Below are positions 50,195-59,231 of a DNA stretch of 64,000 nt, one piece after another; position 1 is the stretch's first letter; the number at the start of each line of letters is the position of its first letter. The translations under genes and the position numbers were made by a program. The notes under the pieces are model-generated. The model was not told the DNA's origin. It saw nothing but the letters and a program-made list of their open reading frames with translations, and made no database searches. The stretch comes from Polaromonas sp. (GTDB taxonomy: Bacteria > Pseudomonadota > Gammaproteobacteria > Burkholderiales > Burkholderiaceae_C), in contig JAAFIP010000003.1 of NCBI GenBank assembly GCA_013297865.1, positions 124,001 through 188,000 on the forward strand. The letters run 5' to 3'.

Positions 50195-51502
50195 ATGAAA
50201 GCGACCACCCCACTCCATCCACTCGATGCTTGGCAAGCCGCCGCCCTGTTGGCCCGCCGCGAACTCAAAGCTGTAGATTTGGTACGCGCCTGCCTGGACC
50301 GTATCACCGAGCGCGAACCGCAGGTGCGCGCCTTTGTTCAGTTGAATGCCGATGCCGCCCTGACCCATGCCCGCCAGTTAGACGCCGGCCCGGTGCGCGG
50401 GCTGTTGCACGGCCTGCCTTTAGGCGTGAAGGATTTGCTGGACACGCATGACCTTCCCACCGCCTATGGCTCGCCCATCTACGCGCAGCACCAGCCTCTG
50501 GCCGACGCTGCGGCAGTGGCACTGTGCCGCGAGGCGGGCGCGGTGCTGCTGGGCAAAACGGTGACGACCGAGCTGGCCAATATGTCCCCGGGCGTTACGC
50601 GCAACCCACATAACTTGGCGCACACGCCCGGCGGCTCATCCAGCGGGTCAGCTGCTGCGGTGGCAGACTGCATGCTGCCGCTGGCATTGGGCACGCAGAC
50701 GGCGGGTTCGCTGATTCGCCCTGCAGCGTTTTGCGGCATCGTCGGCTTTAAGCCCAGCCATAACCGCGTGCCAAAGGCGGGTGTGAAAAGCCTGTCTGAA
50801 ACGCTGGACACCATTGGCGGTTTTGGTCGCAGTGTGCGCGATGTGGGCCTGCTAGGCGCGGCGCTGACGGGCGATGCACGCATGGCCGACCCTGCTACAT
50901 ATGCGCAAACCAGCGCACCGCGCATCGGATTTTGCCAAACGCCAGACTGGAACCAGGCCGACGGCGATACGCAGCAGGTGTGGGCCCAGGCTGAGAAAGC
51001 CTTACATGGCTTTGGCGCTGCATTGGAGTTGCCGCAGGGATTGAATCACTTGGTTCAAGTGCAAAAAGATATTCAGGCATTTGAGACTGCCCGCTCCCTC
51101 AGCCACGAGCGGCTGCAACACCACAGCCAGTTAAGCAGCCCGCTGCAAGCGCTGCTGGCCTATGGCTTGACGATCAGCGGCCAGGCGCATGCGGGCAATC
51201 TGCAAACTACGGCAAACGCTCGCAGCCAAGCGGCCACCTTGTTTAGCCATTTTGACGTGCTGCTGTCCCCGAGCAGTATCGGCGAAGCACCCCCCTTGGC
51301 GCTAGGCACCACGGGCGACCCACTGTTTTACCGCACTTGGACATTGCTAGGCCTGCCCTGCATTCACCTGACCTTTGCCCATGGCCGCAATGGCCTGCCG
51401 GTGGGGCTGCAACTGGTAGGCGCCTATGGCGATGACCATCGCTTGCTGGCCGCTGCGCACTGGGTGCATGCGCGGCTTACTGAACACCAATTGACGCGGT
51501 GA
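50195..51502 (+). CDS. Amidase (amidase signature family)
   Basis: 435 residues. The Ser-cisSer-Lys triad is visible: K in LPLGVKDLLDTHDLPT, the cis-serine in HTPGGSSSGSAAAVADCMLPLALGTQTAGSLIRPAAFCGIVGFKPSHNRVP, and the nucleophile in the same GTQTAGS stretch. It hydrolyses an amide to a carboxylate in the cytoplasm. It could act after the nitrile hydratase at 2.5-3.8 kb, but it is 46 kb away. The ATG at 50195 is chosen because the upstream extension lies in the GIY-YIG relic. Confidence 0.92.
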   Translation: MKATTPLHPLDAWQAAALLARRELKAVDLVRACLDRITEREPQVRAFVQLNADAALTHARQLDAGPVRGLLHGLPLGVKDLLDTHDLPTAYGSPIYAQHQPLADAAAVALCREAGAVLLGKTVTTELANMSPGVTRNPHNLAHTPGGSSSGSAAAVADCMLPLALGTQTAGSLIRPAAFCGIVGFKPSHNRVPKAGVKSLSETLDTIGGFGRSVRDVGLLGAALTGDARMADPATYAQTSAPRIGFCQTPDWNQADGDTQQVWAQAEKALHGFGAALELPQGLNHLVQVQKDIQAFETARSLSHERLQHHSQLSSPLQALLAYGLTISGQAHAGNLQTTANARSQAATLFSHFDVLLSPSSIGEAPPLALGTTGDPLFYRTWTLLGLPCIHLTFAHGRNGLPVGLQLVGAYGDDHRLLAAAHWVHARLTEHQLTR

Positions 51503-51608
51503 TCGACCTCGTAGTCTGGGGCGGATTGCCCCGCCAGATCCCAGAACATCGAAAACGCAGGACGGGCGCAATAGCGCAGCAGCCGCTCCAATGCTGTAAG
51601 GATCAGAG

Positions 51609-53189
51609 TTAACGCCCAGAACCAATGTATCGGCTGGTTGTCACCGTGCCCAAGGTGTTGTCAAAGAGCAGCCATACTGTCATCGCATTGCCACGCGCGT
51701 TCATGGCTATTTGTGGCCGATCAGAGTCGGTTTCGTAATTTTCAAACAAAGCCGTGGCGGTCCAGCCCGTAGCTGCCGCGTAACGCGAAAAGTTGATGTT
51801 GGTTTTGCCGGTTGCTTCGTCCACTGCAGACCAAACGACCGTGGCATTACCCTGATCATCAATTCCCGCTTGCGAAAATTCACCGCTTCGCGTGAATTGT
51901 GCGATGTTGTCGTTTAACTGTGCGGATACCCACGGGCCGCCATTGCTGCTGCGGGCGGCCCAGATCACGCTCTTATTGGCGGCATTGCGCAGCTCCCAGG
52001 TGGCCACGGCTTCGCCTTGCGCATTGATTTGCAGGTTGCCGCCAAACACGGATGGGCAATTGGTGCAGGTGTAGGGCACGCCAACAGGCCTTGCTGTATC
52101 GTCTGCGCCCCAGGCGCCGCCGCTGTAACGCTTAGACCACAGGTTGATTTCGTATCTGGATGGGCTGCTGAACAGCTGTTGATTTTCAAAAGTGAGCATG
52201 GCATTGCCGTTTTGATCAGCCGCAAGTGCGCGCACGCCACCCAGTAAACGTATCAGTCCAGAGGTTTGCGCGCCAGAGCCGCTCATTACCAGCGCATTCG
52301 TTCCCCAGCCTGAGCCCTGGGTGTATTGATTGCCCCAAATATTGGATGTTGTGCCGCCGCGCGAGCTGTTCCATACCGCCAAGGCGTTGCCGTTCGATAA
52401 AAACGTGACCAGCATACCACTGCCGCCCACGCCCAATTCATTGCTGTCTTCAATGCGTGTGGGTGCGCTCCAGCTTCCCCCGGCACTATAGCGGCTGGCG
52501 TACACAGGGACACGCAAATTCACATATCTGGTCCAGACAGCCATAGCGTTGCCATTGGCATCCATGGCAAGCGCTACATCGGAGCGGAGCATAGGCTGAT
52601 CGTTGTCAATGACGAGTGCTGACCCCCAGCCTGTGGCGGGGTTGTAAGCACGCGCCATCACATTGCTGGTGAGCTGCCCTGCAGCATCGGGATTGGCGGA
52701 TTGGCGCTTTTCCACCCATACGGCCATCGCAGCGCCCGTTGCAGGATTAATGCTCAATTGAATGGGCTGTTGAATTTCGCGCACAGCACCGCTCGGATTA
52801 TCGATCGCCAGTGACTCGAAGGCCTGCCAGCCACTGCCCACCACATAGCGCCGCGCCACCAGCTCATAGATGAAGGGCGAGCTGCTGACTTGGCGGCGCC
52901 AAATTGAAACGGCATTGCCTGTAGCGTCAATCACCACTTTGGGCGCTTCGTTGCCTCCTTCATTCGGGCGTGAATAGACAGCAGCGTCTTGCAGCCCGAT
53001 GGGCCCCGTCTGGGTGGGGTTAGGCATGGTGGGGTCAGGCATGGTGAGCGTTGGGTTGGTGGGGTTGCTGCCCACTGGAGCGGGCTCGTTATCGCTGCCG
53101 CCGCCGCAGCCTACGAGCAGCAGGGCACACATCAATGAAGTAGTTGCCAAGCAACGCAGCCCTGAAGTTTTTAAATGGAGTAATCGCAT
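51609..53189 (-). CDS. Lipoprotein with eight GNAxxVW-type repeats (propeller-like)
   Basis: 526 residues. Lipoprotein signal with lipobox LLLVGC followed by GGGSDNEP. A linker rich in P, T and N includes a tandem 15-base duplication in the DNA (53013-53042). The rest consists of about eight units of 45-60 residues, each holding a variant of one motif: GNAVSIW, GAAMAVW, GNAMAVW, GNALAVW, GNAMLTF, GEAVATW, GNATVVW, GNAMTVW. Regular beta repeats in this number suggest a beta-propeller on the cell surface or in the periplasm. Function unknown. The ATG at 53189 is used. It is divergent from the two-component genes. Confidence 0.82.
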   Translation of the reverse strand: MRLLHLKTSGLRCLATTSLMCALLLVGCGGGSDNEPAPVGSNPTNPTLTMPDPTMPNPTQTGPIGLQDAAVYSRPNEGGNEAPKVVIDATGNAVSIWRRQVSSSPFIYELVARRYVVGSGWQAFESLAIDNPSGAVREIQQPIQLSINPATGAAMAVWVEKRQSANPDAAGQLTSNVMARAYNPATGWGSALVIDNDQPMLRSDVALAMDANGNAMAVWTRYVNLRVPVYASRYSAGGSWSAPTRIEDSNELGVGGSGMLVTFLSNGNALAVWNSSRGGTTSNIWGNQYTQGSGWGTNALVMSGSGAQTSGLIRLLGGVRALAADQNGNAMLTFENQQLFSSPSRYEINLWSKRYSGGAWGADDTARPVGVPYTCTNCPSVFGGNLQINAQGEAVATWELRNAANKSVIWAARSSNGGPWVSAQLNDNIAQFTRSGEFSQAGIDDQGNATVVWSAVDEATGKTNINFSRYAAATGWTATALFENYETDSDRPQIAMNARGNAMTVWLLFDNTLGTVTTSRYIGSGR

Positions 53190-53426
53190 CACTGATCCAG
53201 TTGTATGAAATAAACTGTTGTGCTCTTGCGCACCACAGACAGGACGCAAGTGTCAAGGTCAGCTGCTTGGCCTTGCACCCCACCTAGGAGGGGTTTATGT
53301 AAGCAAGTGCTCTATGGCCTGAGGCAATGCGTGAAAAAATGCCCAAATCGCGCTTGAGCCTACAAAGAGTTACTTAAATTCAGCGTATGACACGCAGTAC
53401 GATATCTGTTTGATTGTGCTCTCTCG

Positions 53427-54080
53427 ATGGATTTAGCTGCTTACGTTCTGGTCGTTGATGATCATCCTTTGGTAGGTCGTGGTGTCGCGCAATACCTCCA
53501 AGGCCACCCTCAATTGCAAGATGCAGTGATAGCCAGCCACGCGCAAGAAGTGTTGGATACTTTTCAAAAAAGAGGTCCGCCTACGATCATGCTGATCGAT
53601 TTTTGGCTCGCCACGGGCGCGACAGATCAGCTGATCAGCTTGGTGCGCAGGCGTTGGCCAAAAACCAAAATCTTGGTGATGAGCGGAGATGACAACCCAG
53701 CCATTGTGGGCAAAGTGCGAGCCTGCGGTGCGCATGGATTTATTTCGAAAAAGCATCCACCCAGCAGCTTTAGCGACGCTGTGACAGCATTGCTAAAAGG
53801 CGATCTGTGGTTTGATTCTGAAGACGCAGAACGAACGGATTTGCCTAGCTCACGCAACGTTAATGTCAGCATCAGCGAATTGGGATTGACACCGCGCCAA
53901 GGGCAAATACTGGGGATGCTGCTTAAGGCCTTGCCTAACCGCCGAATCGCCGATGCATTGTCGGTATCAGAGCACACAGTGAAAGAGCATGTGTCCGCTA
54001 TCTTGAGCAAACTTGAGGTGCGCAACCGTATTGAACTGATTGCTAAATTGCGCGGTGTAGTGTTAACGGATGGTAGCTGA
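53427..54080 (+). CDS. LuxR/NarL-type response regulator
   Basis: 217 residues. The receiver domain has the acidic pair in VLVVDDHPLVGRG, phosphoacceptor D58 (MLIDFWLA), the switch residue in VMSGDDN and K in FISKKHPP. The C-terminal LuxR helix-turn-helix is LTPRQGQILGMLLKALPNRRIADALSVSEHTVKEHVSAILSKLEVRNRIELI. It is encoded two bases before the hybrid kinase and surely works with it. Signal and targets are unknown; the divergent propeller-like lipoprotein gene is a candidate. Confidence 0.93.
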   Translation: MDLAAYVLVVDDHPLVGRGVAQYLQGHPQLQDAVIASHAQEVLDTFQKRGPPTIMLIDFWLATGATDQLISLVRRRWPKTKILVMSGDDNPAIVGKVRACGAHGFISKKHPPSSFSDAVTALLKGDLWFDSEDAERTDLPSSRNVNVSISELGLTPRQGQILGMLLKALPNRRIADALSVSEHTVKEHVSAILSKLEVRNRIELIAKLRGVVLTDGS

Positions 54081-54082
54081 TC

Positions 54083-55864
54083 ATGATGATGGGTGATATA
54101 GCGCCTGGCGATACAGAACTCAGCCCGGCAGGGCGCGCTACCCTGATGCGGCTTAATTTTTCAAGGATACCTGCCAGCGTTTACCTCGTGCCGGTGATTG
54201 CTCTATCTCTGGCATGGCTTTATGCACAACAAAACGATGCGGCATTGATGTGGGCCTGGGCGGCCTTTCAAGCGGTGTTTGCCGTGTATTTGCGCGGGCG
54301 GCATGCGCAATATTCTCGCGATATCCTTCAACTGAGCGATGCGGAGGTGCTCCATCAATGGATGCCCTTTGCACGAAAGATCAGCGCCGTTTACGGCCTG
54401 TCTTTGTTTGCGCCATCCTTGATTTCCCTGGGTAAAGCACCCTTTGAGTTTCAGATTTTGCTACTGCTTGTGGTCGCCGCCATCACCATCAACAATGCCG
54501 CATATCACACGCCGAGCTTTGATATGTTCACAAGATTTTTTGTCGCGGGTTGGTGTTTGACGGTGCTCTTGATTTACTGGAATTTTCCAGCGCATTGGAT
54601 GTACGTCTTACCCATATCTGTGGTGTTTGGTTTGGGTGTTTATCGCCAAGCGCGCGTCGCCTATCGGTTCTACACGATGCTAATGGTGCTGGAGGAGCGC
54701 AGCATAAAGATGGCTGCCGATTACAAAAAAGCCAAGGAGCAAGCAGAAGAGGCTTTGAGTGCTAAAAATATGTTTCTCACGACGGCGAGCCATGATTTGC
54801 GCCAACCTGTGCATGCGATGGGAATGTTGATTGAAGCTGTGATGCAGCGCAATGAGCAGCCGAACTTGATGCCCCTGCTGGGTGATATCAAAAGCAGTGT
54901 GCAGTCCGTTAATTTGATGTTCAATTCGTTGCTCGATCTCTCCAAAATTGAGTCTGGTCAGCCCAGCGGGCAGCCCAAACCTGTGCACTTGGAACCCATG
55001 CTGCATACGGTTTGCGCGATGTTTCGCGATGAGGCTCTGCGCCGTGGCTTGCAACTGAGGCTGCGACCTTGCCCAGTAGATGCTTGGGTGTGTGTTGATG
55101 CGCTACTGCTGCGCCAAGCGCTACAAAACTTGGTGCAAAACGCTTTGCGCTATACCCAAGCCGGTGGCGTGCTGATCGCTGTTCGCAAGCGAGGTGATGA
55201 TTGGCAAATTCAGGTATGGGACACTGGCGTGGGGGTGTCTGACGAAGAGCAAGATCAGATCTACACGCCGTTTTATCGCAACGAGAACGCTTGGCGCATC
55301 GATAGCGCAGGCCATGGACTGGGCTTGTCCGTTGTTGCGCGCTGCGCTGATTTGATGGGAGCAAACTACGGTTTGGCATCACGCTTGGGCAAAGGCTCGC
55401 GTTTTTGGCTGCAGCTGCCCGCAGCATCGCCGGGCAGCGCTACCTTGCTTCTGAGTACAGCGGCTACTTCTGACACTCTCAATGCAACGCTGCGCCCGCT
55501 GCGCGGCAGCTGTTTAATCGTGGAAGATGATCCCCAAGTTATTTCAGCATGGCAAGCGATGCTGCATGCATGGCAAGTGGATGCGCGATTTGCAAGCAAC
55601 TCGCAAGAAGCGATGCAGGCGCTAGATGAAGGCTTTAAGCCAAATGCGATCTTGTGTGACCAGCGCTTGCGCTCGGGGGAGAGTGGATTTGAGATTCTGC
55701 GTGCACTGATGGAGCGTTGCCCGCAAGCCAGCGGCGCAATGGTTAGCGGCGAATTTAGTTCGCCCGAGCTGATCGAGGCCCAAAACGACGGTTATCTGGT
55801 GTTGCATAAGCCTGTTGATGTCGCCATATTGCACGAATTGCTCGCACGCTGGTTTGAGGCGTGA
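54083..55864 (+). CDS. Hybrid sensor histidine kinase with C-terminal receiver
   Basis: 593 residues. Six hydrophobic segments (about residues 32-200) form a membrane sensor without a large periplasmic loop. Then come a short coiled linker (YKKAKEQAEEALSAKN), the HisKA box FLTTASHDLRQPVHAMGM with H237, the ATPase domain (QALQNLVQNALRYTQAGG, WDTGVGVSDEEQ, GHGLGLSVVARCADLMG), and a receiver with LIVEDDPQVISAW, D526 in ILCDQRL, and K in LHKPVD. It is the cognate kinase of the LuxR-type regulator just upstream. The likely signal is membrane-linked, but cannot be named. Confidence 0.93.
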   Translation: MMMGDIAPGDTELSPAGRATLMRLNFSRIPASVYLVPVIALSLAWLYAQQNDAALMWAWAAFQAVFAVYLRGRHAQYSRDILQLSDAEVLHQWMPFARKISAVYGLSLFAPSLISLGKAPFEFQILLLLVVAAITINNAAYHTPSFDMFTRFFVAGWCLTVLLIYWNFPAHWMYVLPISVVFGLGVYRQARVAYRFYTMLMVLEERSIKMAADYKKAKEQAEEALSAKNMFLTTASHDLRQPVHAMGMLIEAVMQRNEQPNLMPLLGDIKSSVQSVNLMFNSLLDLSKIESGQPSGQPKPVHLEPMLHTVCAMFRDEALRRGLQLRLRPCPVDAWVCVDALLLRQALQNLVQNALRYTQAGGVLIAVRKRGDDWQIQVWDTGVGVSDEEQDQIYTPFYRNENAWRIDSAGHGLGLSVVARCADLMGANYGLASRLGKGSRFWLQLPAASPGSATLLLSTAATSDTLNATLRPLRGSCLIVEDDPQVISAWQAMLHAWQVDARFASNSQEAMQALDEGFKPNAILCDQRLRSGESGFEILRALMERCPQASGAMVSGEFSSPELIEAQNDGYLVLHKPVDVAILHELLARWFEA

Positions 55865-56259
55865 TCCACACAGATGAGCCCACGCAAAGCCAACCTCCCA
55901 TTCCAAGGGGGGGGGTAGAAGCACCCGTATAACTGAACTATATTCTTGGTGTGAAAAGTATTTTTAATATCCCGTTTTTTCTCGTCTAACAGCAGGCACC
56001 GCAAGAAGGGCCGGGGCGTTGGGAGACTCGTGGAAGGCTATTTCGATTGCCCATTCGGATCGCTTAGGTCACAGCGTAATTGGTACGGATAGGAACTTCA
56101 ATCGCATGAGACCACGTATGGCACGAATTGGGGGCACTCAAAAGTCACTGACCGCTGCCGTCAGCACACCGGCTTGCCACCGCGCATGCAAAGCACCTAA
56201 AAATCAGGGCCTATGCAATAATCATTGATAAGCATTAAGTTCTAATCAATGGGCCAAAT
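55865..56259. other. Intergenic region without a recognisable gene
   Basis: It holds a run of nine G (55907-55915) shortly after the kinase stop, an AT-rich stretch around 55937-55985, and a sequence near 56096 (TTCAATCGCATGAGACCA) resembling one at 59078 (TTCAACCGCATGAGGCCA). No terminator with a clear stem and T tract, and no ORF with a family match, was seen. Confidence 0.5.
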
Positions 56260-57579
56260 ATGAACAATACTTCGCTTCGCAGCATAGTGCTCCGATTTTG
56301 CTGCGGTTTGATTTTAGGGATAGCCGTATCGGCTTGCTCAGGCGGTGGCGGCGGTGGTGATGCGACGGGAGGATCAGGAGGTGGTGGTGAAATCACACCA
56401 GGCTCACCAACACCGACCACTCCACCAGTTTTAAGCTTTCCTCCAGCCCCTGAATCTACAGGCAAGCTCAACGATACTGGCATACTTGCCACGCAGTGCA
56501 ATACAGCCGCAACCAATACATTGAGCTTGTGCAGCAGTGCGGCAGCCTTGGCGCTGAATAGCCTGCAAGACGGTATGTATGGCCGCGATGCCGTGGCTGC
56601 AACCAACAGCCAAGCCGATGGCAAGCTGGGTTTCAGTTTTACCAAAATAGGCACTCAGGGCGAGATTCTTCCAGCCGACGCTGTGGTCTGGAGCTGCATC
56701 AAAGACAATGTCACTGGCCTGATATGGGAGGGCAAGACCAACACCGCCGGCATGCATAGTAAAGACAATCGCTACACCCACTACGACAACACCGCGATTG
56801 CCCAGGTGTTTAACAGCACCACCAATATCGCGACCCAGCCCACCCAGGCGCAAATCAACGCAGTGACAAACACGATTGGTTTTATCAGCGCGGTCAATGC
56901 TGCGGGCTACTGCGGCGCTAAAGACTGGCGCCTGCCTACACCGGATGAGCTTCACAGCCTGGTTGACTTCAGTATTGCTTTCCCCGGGCCTACTATCGAC
57001 ACAACCTGGTTTACAGGTGCGCAAACAGGCAGTCATTGGACATCTGCACCCTACCGTTTAGAGCAGTACAGGGCCCGCACGATAGGCTTTGGTTTTGGAA
57101 ATGTGGAAGACACCATACGCAGTGAGCCTACACCCGTACGCTTGGTGCGTGGCAAGGCCTTAACTACGGCATCTTTTGTCGCCTCAGCTGATGGCCAAGA
57201 GGTAACCGACACTGCCACCGGGTTGATCTGGCGGCAATGCCCCGAAGGCATGGTAGCAACTGTAGGCGCTTGCACAGGCTCTGCTGCCGACTATACCCAC
57301 GAAGCCGCTCTTGCGCGCGCCAGTGCCTTTGCGGCCTCAACAGGGAAAGCTTGGAGATTACCCAATGTGAAAGAGCTCTACAGTATTGTCGATAAAAGCC
57401 GCGATCTGCCTGCTATCAAACCGGCTGTTTTCCCATCTACGCCCAACCTGGATTTTTTCTCATCAACCCCCTACGGTAAAGATGTGAGGTTAGTTTGGCA
57501 AGTTAAATTTCAATATGGCGACAGCTTCATAAGTTTTCGTGCAGGCACTTCGCCTATACGCTTGGTGCGTGACCAGTAG
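56260..57579 (+). CDS. Lipoprotein with two DUF1566 (Lcl C-terminal) domains
   Basis: 439 residues. Lipoprotein signal (LILGIAVSAC) followed by a glycine-rich stretch. Two copies of the DUF1566 pattern follow: TGLIWEGKTN ... AKDWRLPTPDELHSLVDF ... TPVRLVRG, then TGLIWRQCPEG ... GKAWRLPNVKELYSIVDKS ... SPIRLVRD. Such domains occur in surface lipoproteins and adhesins, with a C-type-lectin-like fold in some. Function here unknown. It has no close neighbour in an operon. Confidence 0.88.
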   Translation: MNNTSLRSIVLRFCCGLILGIAVSACSGGGGGGDATGGSGGGGEITPGSPTPTTPPVLSFPPAPESTGKLNDTGILATQCNTAATNTLSLCSSAAALALNSLQDGMYGRDAVAATNSQADGKLGFSFTKIGTQGEILPADAVVWSCIKDNVTGLIWEGKTNTAGMHSKDNRYTHYDNTAIAQVFNSTTNIATQPTQAQINAVTNTIGFISAVNAAGYCGAKDWRLPTPDELHSLVDFSIAFPGPTIDTTWFTGAQTGSHWTSAPYRLEQYRARTIGFGFGNVEDTIRSEPTPVRLVRGKALTTASFVASADGQEVTDTATGLIWRQCPEGMVATVGACTGSAADYTHEAALARASAFAASTGKAWRLPNVKELYSIVDKSRDLPAIKPAVFPSTPNLDFFSSTPYGKDVRLVWQVKFQYGDSFISFRAGTSPIRLVRDQ

Positions 57580-57605
57580 CAAGGCTCTCGCGCAAGCAAA
57601 AGCAG

Positions 57606-57650
57606 TCACTATGAATTAGTAGCTGCTTGCATTGTTCTATTGCTTAGATT
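57606..57650 (+). repeat. Short dispersed repeat, copy 13 (degenerate)
   Basis: CACTATGAATTAGTAGC continues as TGCTtgCattgTTC, then TATTGCTTAG. The centre differs from the other copies, but both ends align. Confidence 0.6.
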
Positions 57651-57654
57651 CACC

Positions 57655-57720
57655 GTTTTCCGCACTTGGGAGGCTCTGGTGCTTCAAAAGCGAAAGAAGC
57701 CCGAAAATTCGGTGCTCTTG
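57655..57720 (-). pseudogene. Fragment resembling the tail of the GIY-YIG relic
   Basis: Minus strand AFEAPEPPKCGKR, similar to KAPEAPKRSK at 49960-50120; the shared DNA is TTGGGAGsCTCTGGTGCTT in both places. No open gene. It is separated from the main relic by a reverse-oriented short repeat. Confidence 0.45.
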
Positions 57721-57751
57721 GAGCCTTTTTTCAGAGGTTAATCGGGCTGTA

Positions 57752-57796
57752 GACCAATAGAATATTGCGGGAGAAGCTATTGAATACGTAGCAAAT
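57752..57796 (-). repeat. Short dispersed repeat, copy 14 (reverse)
   Basis: AGACCAATAGAATATtGCG, then GGAGaAGCTATTGAATACGT. Besides the copy in bfd, it is the only one in reverse orientation. It lies inside the GIY-YIG relic region. Confidence 0.75.
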
Positions 57797-57861
57797 ATTG
57801 ACCTGCAATTAGGTCAATAGCAGTTGCACCCAATTGTCTTATTGCTAAAACATAGGAGTCT

Positions 57862-58286
57862 CTATTGAACAGTAGTCAATCGAGCCAGCTTGGGGTCATA
57901 CGCTGCATTAATAGTTAACCTATCCAGAATGCGCTGCACCGCATGGTCGATCACTTGAAGAGGTACTAAAACCACTCCCTCGGTTTGATCTGGTTTCTAC
58001 ATCGGTCATTGATGCTCAAGTCAAGCTGAGCCGCGCTGAAAAGATGATGGAATATGCTCTCTAGCTGAACGCGGTTTGGATTGTGAAACTCATACGTAGC
58101 ACCTACTTCAGCCAGCAGATAGGTGGTATCTTTATCCGCGCCTGCGATTCGAGCTTCTACCTTGCCACCTATTACCCCTAACTTGTGAATCAATTCGAGG
58201 TGCTCCGTAACAAACGGGTGTTTGGACAAACTGCGTAATACATAGATCGTTCCGCTTTCAACATCGTCCGGCTCAGGCTTGCTGCA
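57862..58286 (-). pseudogene. Decayed GIY-YIG / T5orf172 nuclease-family gene
   Basis: The frame opens directly after a TAG, without ATG, and reads DDVESGTIYVLRSLSKHPFVTEHLELIHKLGVIGGKVEARIAGADKDTTYLLAEVGATYEFHNPNRVQLESIFHHLFSAAQLDLSINDRC ... IKPREWF before a stop at about 57966. A one-base shift then continues with LVPLQVIDHAVQRILDRLTINAAYDPKLARL to a TAG at 57862. The joined sequence follows intact GIY-YIG proteins (SGTIYVLRS, KIGVTGG, PREWFLVPL, YDPKLARL). The N-terminal half is missing, so the gene is dead by truncation and frameshift. Confidence 0.8.
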
Positions 58287-58392
58287 CTAGTCTGAAAGTT
58301 CCAGGTCGATGCAAGGGATTCACTTAGGTTCATCCGGTTTTTCTGAAAGTGCTTGTATCTGAGCAGTAAAGGTTTTCGCTCGGTGTGCGGAT

Positions 58393-59067
58393 ATGATGCT
58401 GTTGATGTATTGTTTGTCTATCTTCAAATTCGTCGGGCTTACTAGCCTGGCCTTGCTGAGTGCCTGCTCGATAGGCTCCAGCAGTCCTTCTGATAACGAC
58501 ATCCGCACCAACGCTGGGCAAGGTTGTACATGGGTATCGAACAGCAAGCCAGTGAAAAAAACCGATGATGGCACAAACGTGAAGGCAGTAGAAGTAGCCT
58601 ATGAGGCCGATTGCGTACCTGCAGATGGCACACTGGCGCGGCGCATTGCGGGCACCTTACTTTTTGTGGAGCACAAGGACTGGTTCAGCAAACGTTGGGT
58701 GTTCGAGCGCAGGAGCGTGCGCAGCGATCCGATCTCGGCCCAAACGCCTGCTCCAGCAGCTGCTGGCACGACCGCGGCGCGCTTGCAATATGCCGATGGT
58801 CCGGAATGTAACGCCTTGGTCGGCCGCGTTGTGTCCCAAGTGCTGCCTTGCTTGAAAACCGATACTGCACCCAGTGCGCCACAGGCAATGCAGATGGCTG
58901 AAGCCTTCATTGAGTTTGCAGGCGATTCAGGCCGGATCAATGGCAACACCAACAATCTTAATGAAACCATCAACGCCATCGAGACAAACTGCATTGCGAA
59001 GTGGCAATTTATCCAGCGGTATTGGTCGGGGACGGCCTCGGTGAAAGCTTGCATGGCTGCGCTATGA
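58393..59067 (+). CDS. Lipoprotein of unknown function
   Basis: 224 residues. Signal with lipobox LLSAC (GLTSLALLSACSIGSSSPSDND). A middle region with scattered cysteines (GQGCTWVSNSKPVKKTDDG, EADCVPADG, GPECNALVGRVVSQVLPC) is followed by a more helical end (NLNETINAIETNCIAKWQFIQRYWSGTASVKACMAAL). I do not recognise the family. There is no operon partner; upstream lies the GIY-YIG relic on the other strand. Several in-frame ATGs lie at the start; 58393 and 58405 both give a working signal. Confidence 0.72.
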   Translation: MMLLMYCLSIFKFVGLTSLALLSACSIGSSSPSDNDIRTNAGQGCTWVSNSKPVKKTDDGTNVKAVEVAYEADCVPADGTLARRIAGTLLFVEHKDWFSKRWVFERRSVRSDPISAQTPAPAAAGTTAARLQYADGPECNALVGRVVSQVLPCLKTDTAPSAPQAMQMAEAFIEFAGDSGRINGNTNNLNETINAIETNCIAKWQFIQRYWSGTASVKACMAAL

Positions 59068-59231
59068 AGGGTAGCAATTCAACCGCATGAGGCCAAGCAT
59101 CGTACAGTTTTGCAGCTAGCAAAGGCCCTTGACCTGTGCAATTTGTGCGGCCACAGTCCCGATTGACATGCACAGCAAAAGAGCCCGAACTGTTACCAGT
59201 ACCGACTCGTGGTCAAGGTTTAGCACTTAGC

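Noticed and set aside
57966-58229. 87-codon frame as an intact small gene
   Set aside because: Its only start is TTG inside a conserved stretch that continues upstream, and its stop is caused by a frameshift inside PREWFLVPL; it is a relic of a larger gene.
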